From positions 5,894,001 to 5,958,000 of the forward strand of contig NZ_LT963352.1 of assembly GCF_900236475.1 (NCBI RefSeq): a stretch of 64,000 nt of DNA, read 5' to 3'. The position numbers were made by a program, and so were the translations under genes. Origin of the DNA: Streptomyces chartreusis NRRL 3882. Its GTDB lineage: Bacteria; Actinomycetota; Actinomycetes; Streptomycetales; Streptomycetaceae. Every line of letters begins with the position of its first letter. The stretch's first letter is position 1. The notes beneath the pieces were generated by a model. That model saw nothing but the letters and a program-made list of their open reading frames with translations. It was not told the origin of the DNA and did not search any database. Shown here one piece after another: positions 60,123-64,000 of the stretch.

Positions 60123-61325
60123 ATGAACAACACCGTGCATTACATCACCGTCACCGCCCCCGACAGCGAGGTGATCGGATACGCCTGGGCAGAGGCCGGC
60201 GCTGACGACGTCGAGTGGGTCGACCGCAGGGCGAGCAGCGTCAGCGCCTACAAGGCGAGCATGGAGTGGTACAAACGGATCCGTGAGGCCCGGAAACGTG
60301 GCCTCACCCCCCTCGGCGTGCTGAACCTGCTCAGTCACGAACCCGGCGTCGGCCCCGTCACCAAGGCCGCCGACGCCGCCGTCGTCGAGGAACTCGCCCG
60401 CGTCGTCACCCCGGCCGACGACCAGCGTCTCCTCGACCAGCTCGATCGTGATGACCCCGAGGCGTGGCGGGAGCTCGGCGACGCCTTCGACGCGCTCACG
60501 GACGAGGACCGGGACGTGCAGTGGGGCGGTGGGCAGAAGTCGCCGAGCGGTGCCATCCACGTGCCGTTCCCCATGTACAGCCAGGGGGTGCACCGGGCCG
60601 TCGACGCCCTCCTCGGCGTCGGTGCCGTCACGCCCGAGCACCGGTGGATGGACAACCCCGTGCCCACGCCCTCGCCTGAGGGCACGCTGCGGCCCGCCGA
60701 CGCCGTGCGGGCCGCCACCGCAGTGGTGCGCGGGGAGAAGTTCTGCGACGGGACCATCGACAACGCCCTGAAGAGCGGCCTGCTTGACGCCGTCGTGGCA
60801 TCACTACGCGCCTGGTACGCCGACCCTGCCGCCGTGCAGCCCCGTCCCCCTGCCCCGGCCGACGCCCGACCCGACAGCGGCCAGGCCCACCGCCTCCCTC
60901 AGCAGGACCTTCCGGAACCCCCGGATCCGTCCTCCCCCATGTGCAGGTTCTGCGGAGGTTCTCCCGCCGCGGACGTCGCGTTCCGCGCGCACCGGGGCCT
61001 CGTCGTCCTCATGGGATTCCGGAAGACGGACGGTCCGATGTGCATGACCTGCGGACTGGCCGTGTACCGAGCGCTGACCACCCACACACTCGCCTGGGGC
61101 TGGTGGAGCCCCCTCTCCCTCTTCGTCTTCGCGCCGCTCACGCTGGTCCGCAACGCCCTGGCCGTGCGCAAGGTGAAGCGACTCCCCGCCCCGGGCCCGG
61201 GCACGCTCGGCCCCCGCTACGACCCCGGCGTACCCGTGCGGCGACGGCCCCGCGCGTACATCGCGCTCGTCCCGGTGCTGTGGGTGCTCTTCATGATCGT
61301 GACAGGGCTGTCCGGAGGAGTGTGA
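60123..61325 (+). CDS. Multidomain membrane protein with immunity-like N-terminus
   Basis: A 400-residue protein with three parts. Residues 1-100 are a second copy of the immunity-like domain (VHYITVTAPDSEVIGYAWAE). About 110-240 resemble DUF6508 (VQWGGGQKSPSGAIHVPFPM; RWMDNPVP; GTIDNALKSGLLDAVVASL), tentatively. Then a Pro-rich linker, a zinc-type CRFCGG/CMTCG pair and two or three hydrophobic segments (WGWWSPLSLFVFAPLTLVR; AYIALVPVLWVLFMIVTGL). The combination suggests a membrane-located fusion. ATG 60123 is chosen because the domain homology begins there. Confidence 0.6.
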   Translation: MNNTVHYITVTAPDSEVIGYAWAEAGADDVEWVDRRASSVSAYKASMEWYKRIREARKRGLTPLGVLNLLSHEPGVGPVTKAADAAVVEELARVVTPADDQRLLDQLDRDDPEAWRELGDAFDALTDEDRDVQWGGGQKSPSGAIHVPFPMYSQGVHRAVDALLGVGAVTPEHRWMDNPVPTPSPEGTLRPADAVRAATAVVRGEKFCDGTIDNALKSGLLDAVVASLRAWYADPAAVQPRPPAPADARPDSGQAHRLPQQDLPEPPDPSSPMCRFCGGSPAADVAFRAHRGLVVLMGFRKTDGPMCMTCGLAVYRALTTHTLAWGWWSPLSLFVFAPLTLVRNALAVRKVKRLPAPGPGTLGPRYDPGVPVRRRPRAYIALVPVLWVLFMIVTGLSGGV

Positions 61326-61409
61326 AGACGCCCGCAGAGTGCCCACACCCCGGTTGTACGGGTGGCGCCTTCGTGTCCTATGTTGCGGGAGCGAAGCTAG
61401 GGGGATCGC

Positions 61410-61865
61410 ATGCCGCAGGAGATGAGTCTCGCCGAGGTCGAGGCCGTCGCTCGCACCGCGCACGCCGGACAGACGGACAAGGCCGGGCGGCCGTACGCCG
61501 AGCATCTGTCGGCCGTAGCCGAAGGCGTGCGCGCCCGCGGCGGGAACGACGAACTCGTGGCCGCCGCCTGGCTGCACGACGCACTGGAGGACGGCGTCCT
61601 CAGCGAGGAGTGGCTCGACGCGGCCGCCCTCACGCAGCACACCAAGGACGTCGTACGGGCCATGACCAAGCGGCCGGACGAGGAGCCGGAGGCGTACGCC
61701 CACCGGATCCTGGCCACCCCGGGCGCTCGGCTGGTCAAGGCGGCCGACCTGGCGCACAACGCCGACCCCCACCGCCTCGCCGCACTCGACGAGCACACCG
61801 CCCGGCGGCTCACGCAGAAGTACGCCGCCATGCGGAAGCACCTCGGTCTGGCCCCGGGCGACTGA
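61410..61865 (+). CDS. HD-domain (p)ppGpp-hydrolase-like protein
   Basis: A 151-residue HD-superfamily metal hydrolase similar to the small SpoT/MESH1-type (p)ppGpp hydrolase domain: HAGQTDKAGRPYAEHLSAVA (first His), AAWLHDALED (HD pair, about 52-61), and the final D/N in VKAADLAHNADPHRL. No synthetase domain is present. Activity on (p)ppGpp or another nucleotide is inferred from the fold. ATG 61410 follows AGGGGGATCGC. Confidence 0.8.
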   Translation: MPQEMSLAEVEAVARTAHAGQTDKAGRPYAEHLSAVAEGVRARGGNDELVAAAWLHDALEDGVLSEEWLDAAALTQHTKDVVRAMTKRPDEEPEAYAHRILATPGARLVKAADLAHNADPHRLAALDEHTARRLTQKYAAMRKHLGLAPGD

Positions 61866-61895
61866 CCACGCATCAACAAGGCACAGGACGACTGA

Positions 61896-62207
61896 ATGGC
61901 ACGGGACTACGACAGCCAGCTGCTGGAGTCGGTGGCGGTGCGCCGGCGCCGGATGCGCGACGCGCTGCTGTTCGGCACGCAGCGTGCGCGGCGGACGGCG
62001 GACGAGCGGTTCGGCAAGGTGTTCGCGGGGATCGCGATCGCCGCCGTACTGTGCGCCGGCTGCATCGGCTGGTCCTTCCTCCAGGCCACGCTGGCGAAGC
62101 AGAAGGCGGAGGAGAAGAAGCAGCAACAGCAGCAGGAGCAGCTGTACGACCCGGCGCCCAGCACCTCCTCGAGCGGTGCCGGCGGCAAGGGTGCGGAGAA
62201 ACAGTGA
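61896..62207 (+). CDS. Small membrane protein of the ESX locus
   Basis: A 103-residue protein: an N-terminal basic cytoplasmic part (VRRRRMRDALLFGTQRARR), one membrane span (FAGIAIAAVLCAGCIGWSFL, about residues 43-62), then a Gln-rich helical and Ser/Gly-rich extracytoplasmic tail (EEKKQQQQQEQLYDPAPS). It is 76 nt upstream of eccD on the same strand, and similar small proteins occur at this place in streptomycete ESX loci (recollection). Function unknown. Confidence 0.7.
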   Translation: MARDYDSQLLESVAVRRRRMRDALLFGTQRARRTADERFGKVFAGIAIAAVLCAGCIGWSFLQATLAKQKAEEKKQQQQQEQLYDPAPSTSSSGAGGKGAEKQ

Positions 62208-62283
62208 ACGGGGCGTGCGCGGACGGCGCGAGCGGATCGCAGCGCGGCCGTGGCCGAAAAAACGCGATGATAGGTTCCGGTGA

Positions 62284-63639
62284 GTGGTGAGCGCAGCAAC
62301 GATGTCTCGGACCCAGCTGAGCCGGGTCACCCTGATCGGCGAGCGACGACGAGCCGACCTGGTCCTGCCGTCGGACACTCCGATCGGCCAATTGCTTCCG
62401 GACATCCTCCAGTTGCTGGACGACCGGGCCGCCACCCGGCCGACCACCCGGCAGCTGATCACGTCCGACGGATCGGCGCTGCCCCATGACGCGACGCTGG
62501 CGTCGGCCGAGGTGCCCGACGGCGCCGTGCTCCGCCTCGTCCGGGCGCACGCCGCACCGCCGGCGCCGGTCGTGCACGACGTCACCGACCAGGTCGCGGA
62601 CGACCTCGACCTGAGGACCTGGCGCTGGCGCCCGGCCGCCCGCCGCATCAGCGCCGGCGTGGCCACCGTGGTGTTCGCCGTGGCCGCGGCCGTCCTGGCC
62701 CGGCAGGAGTTTTCCCTGGAGTCCGTCACCACGGGGCTCGCGGTCGTCACCGCCCTGTTCCTGATCGCCGGCGCGGCCATCGCCCGGATCGGCCAGGGCA
62801 ACCAGGGCCTGGCCACCGCGCTGCTGCTCGCCGCCGGCGGGCTCGGCCTGCTCACCGCCTGGACCGCAGCCGACGCCCACGACTGGGGCGGGACGGCCCG
62901 GCTGGCCGGTATCGCCGCCGCACTCGTGGTCACCCTCGTGCTGCTGGCCTACTGCTCGCCGCTCGGCAAGGGCGGCCTGATCGGGGCCGGGGCGATCGTC
63001 GTGGTCGCCCTGGTGTGGGAGGCCGTCGCCCTCCTCCAGGACCGGGCGGACCGGATCGGCGCCGTGATGGCCGTGTTCTCCATCATCCTGCTCGGGCTGC
63101 TGCCCCGGTTCGCGCTGATGGCCTCGGGACTCACCGCCCTGGACGACAAGCGCTCCACGGGGACGTCCGTGAGCCGGCACCAGGTCGCCAACGCCCTCGC
63201 CGCCACCCACCGCGGGCTCGCCCTCGCCACCATCGTCACCGCGTCGTCCGCCGCCCTCGGCGGCTGGATGCTGACCACCGCGAAGGAGCCGACCGTCTGG
63301 ACGGTGGGCCTCGCCTCGCTCGTGGCCGTCGTCCTGCTGTCCCGGGCACGGGCCTTCCCCCTGGTCGCCGAGGTCGTGGCGCTGTTCGCGGCGGCCGCGC
63401 TGCTCGTCGTGCGCCTCGCGGTGCTGTGGCTGGACCACGCCGGGGGAGCCGGCGCGCTGGTACTTCTGGGGGCCGCGGCACTGCTGCCGCTGCTGGTCCT
63501 GGGCATCGAGCCGCCCGACCACATCCGGGTGCGGCTGCGCAGGTTCGCCGACCTGATCGAGTCCCTCGGCGTGATCGGGCTCTTCCCGCTCGCCATCGGG
63601 GCGTTCGGCATCTACGGGCAGCTGCTCAACAAGTTCTGA
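62284..63639 (+). CDS. eccD: Type VII secretion integral membrane protein EccD
   Basis: A 451-residue core ESX membrane protein: an N-terminal ubiquitin-like (YukD/EsaB-type) cytoplasmic domain (about 1-100: TRVTLIGERRRADLVLPSDT region) and about eleven membrane helices (e.g. ISAGVATVVFAVAAAVLA; LIAGAAIARIGQGNQGLATA). EccD lines the export channel. Possible starts are GTG 62284, GTG 62287 and ATG 62302; I give the first. Its presence confirms that the ESX-like proteins belong to a secretion locus. Confidence 0.88.
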   Translation: MVSAATMSRTQLSRVTLIGERRRADLVLPSDTPIGQLLPDILQLLDDRAATRPTTRQLITSDGSALPHDATLASAEVPDGAVLRLVRAHAAPPAPVVHDVTDQVADDLDLRTWRWRPAARRISAGVATVVFAVAAAVLARQEFSLESVTTGLAVVTALFLIAGAAIARIGQGNQGLATALLLAAGGLGLLTAWTAADAHDWGGTARLAGIAAALVVTLVLLAYCSPLGKGGLIGAGAIVVVALVWEAVALLQDRADRIGAVMAVFSIILLGLLPRFALMASGLTALDDKRSTGTSVSRHQVANALAATHRGLALATIVTASSAALGGWMLTTAKEPTVWTVGLASLVAVVLLSRARAFPLVAEVVALFAAAALLVVRLAVLWLDHAGGAGALVLLGAAALLPLLVLGIEPPDHIRVRLRRFADLIESLGVIGLFPLAIGAFGIYGQLLNKF

Positions 63640-63715
63640 GGCTTCGAAGACCAGACGCCCACCCTGTCGCTCCCGCGGAACGACACGGCGGGACGTGGCA
63701 GGAGAGAAGGGCGAC

Positions 63716-64000
63716 ATGCCGAGCGGGGACAACTGGCAGAACGACGTGCTGCGCGATCTGAGGGGCGGCCCGCCCCAGCAGCCGCAGCAGACGTCCCAGC
63801 AGCGGAACCAGCAGCAGCCGGCGGCTCAGCAGTCAGCCGCCCAGCAGGCGTTCCCGCAGCAGGGACAGGGACACGGGCAGGGGCAGGGGCCGGCACCAGC
63901 CTACGGCTACCCGCAGCAGTACCAGCAGCCCACGCCCGCCGAGCAGCAGCAGACCTATCCCGCGCAGGGACAGCAGCCGTACCCCGACCCGGCCTACGCC
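63716..64000 (+). CDS. Gln/Pro-rich N-terminus, possibly a MinD-like ESX ATPase (partial)
   Basis: An ORF open to the window end: 95 codons visible, starting MPSGDNWQNDVLRDLRGG and then a low-complexity Gln/Pro/Ala/Gly region (QQPQQTSQQRNQQQPAAQQ). GGAGAG precedes the ATG. In streptomycete ESX loci the gene after eccD is often a MinD/ParA-like ATPase with such a tail, but nothing catalytic is visible in this part, so the name is context only. Confidence 0.5.
   Translation, partial: MPSGDNWQNDVLRDLRGGPPQQPQQTSQQRNQQQPAAQQSAAQQAFPQQGQGHGQGQGPAPAYGYPQQYQQPTPAEQQQTYPAQGQQPYPDPAYA

Overview
The window is very GC-rich, uses GTG/TTG starts freely, and carries mycothiol-linked, type VII secretion (ESX), SpoIIE-phosphatase and SodF/Nur genes. 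All of this points to the chromosome of a Streptomyces or close relative. I found no rRNA, tRNA, insertion sequence, CRISPR array or origin. Coding density is high and most genes look intact; one clear frameshift (40.84 kb) and one gene cut by the window edge (63.7 kb on) are exceptions.

Layout. 0-3.7 kb: an FAD monooxygenase, then two small regulator units, MarR/EamA exporter and an ArsR-like regulator facing a 33-codon ORF, each with a visible palindromic operator. 3.7-23.7 kb: mostly housekeeping genes: two paralogous aminopeptidases N (3.7-6.3 and 20.4-23.0 kb), a LysR/MFS pair, aspartate-semialdehyde dehydrogenase, an ECF sigma factor with a membrane partner, a large secreted subtilase, a Nudix hydrolase, a Tat-type phosphoesterase, a secreted serine hydrolase, a lone endonuclease-like protein, and a mycothiol-dependent Rv2466c-type thioredoxin-fold protein next to the second pepN. 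23.7-35.9 kb: a carbohydrate/polyol island. A ten-gene minus-strand operon encodes a lipoprotein binding protein, two permeases, two ABC ATPases, a DeoR regulator, a 2-hydroxyacid dehydrogenase, an FGGY kinase, a secreted glycerophosphodiesterase and a zinc-ribbon protein, nearly all overlapping by 4 nt. It faces a second FGGY kinase and a histidine phosphatase across a GTTAAC-flanked palindrome. 35.9-39 kb: a DUF574 methyltransferase, SodF under a perfect Nur box, and an amino-acid permease.

39-45.6 kb is a sulfonate/sulfur-scavenging operon (SsuA-SsuC-SsuB, a flavin monooxygenase broken by a frameshift, a TauD-like dioxygenase) downstream of a ROK regulator. Two short cysteine-containing leader ORFs, a 12-codon one ending Cys-Cys-stop before ssuA and a 28-codon one before the ROK gene, suggest control by cysteine supply through leader-peptide translation. 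45.8-54.3 kb: BioY, an LPXTG surface protein facing a Ser/Thr kinase, an amino-acid permease, RpiB, endonuclease VIII and an Eis-family acetyltransferase.

54.3-64 kb is an ESX/type VII secretion region: a membrane SpoIIE-type phosphatase, two small ESAT-6-like proteins, a helical partner protein, and an 855-residue polymorphic toxin whose C-terminus has the R / S-T-S / E-x-E triad of an ADP-ribosyltransferase. The toxin is followed by a putative immunity gene, a short ORF resembling its tail, and a larger gene that starts with a copy of the same immunity-like domain. An HD-domain hydrolase, a small membrane protein, EccD and the start of a Gln/Pro-rich protein complete the window. The toxin/immunity set and the cysteine leader system are the two most interesting parts of the window.
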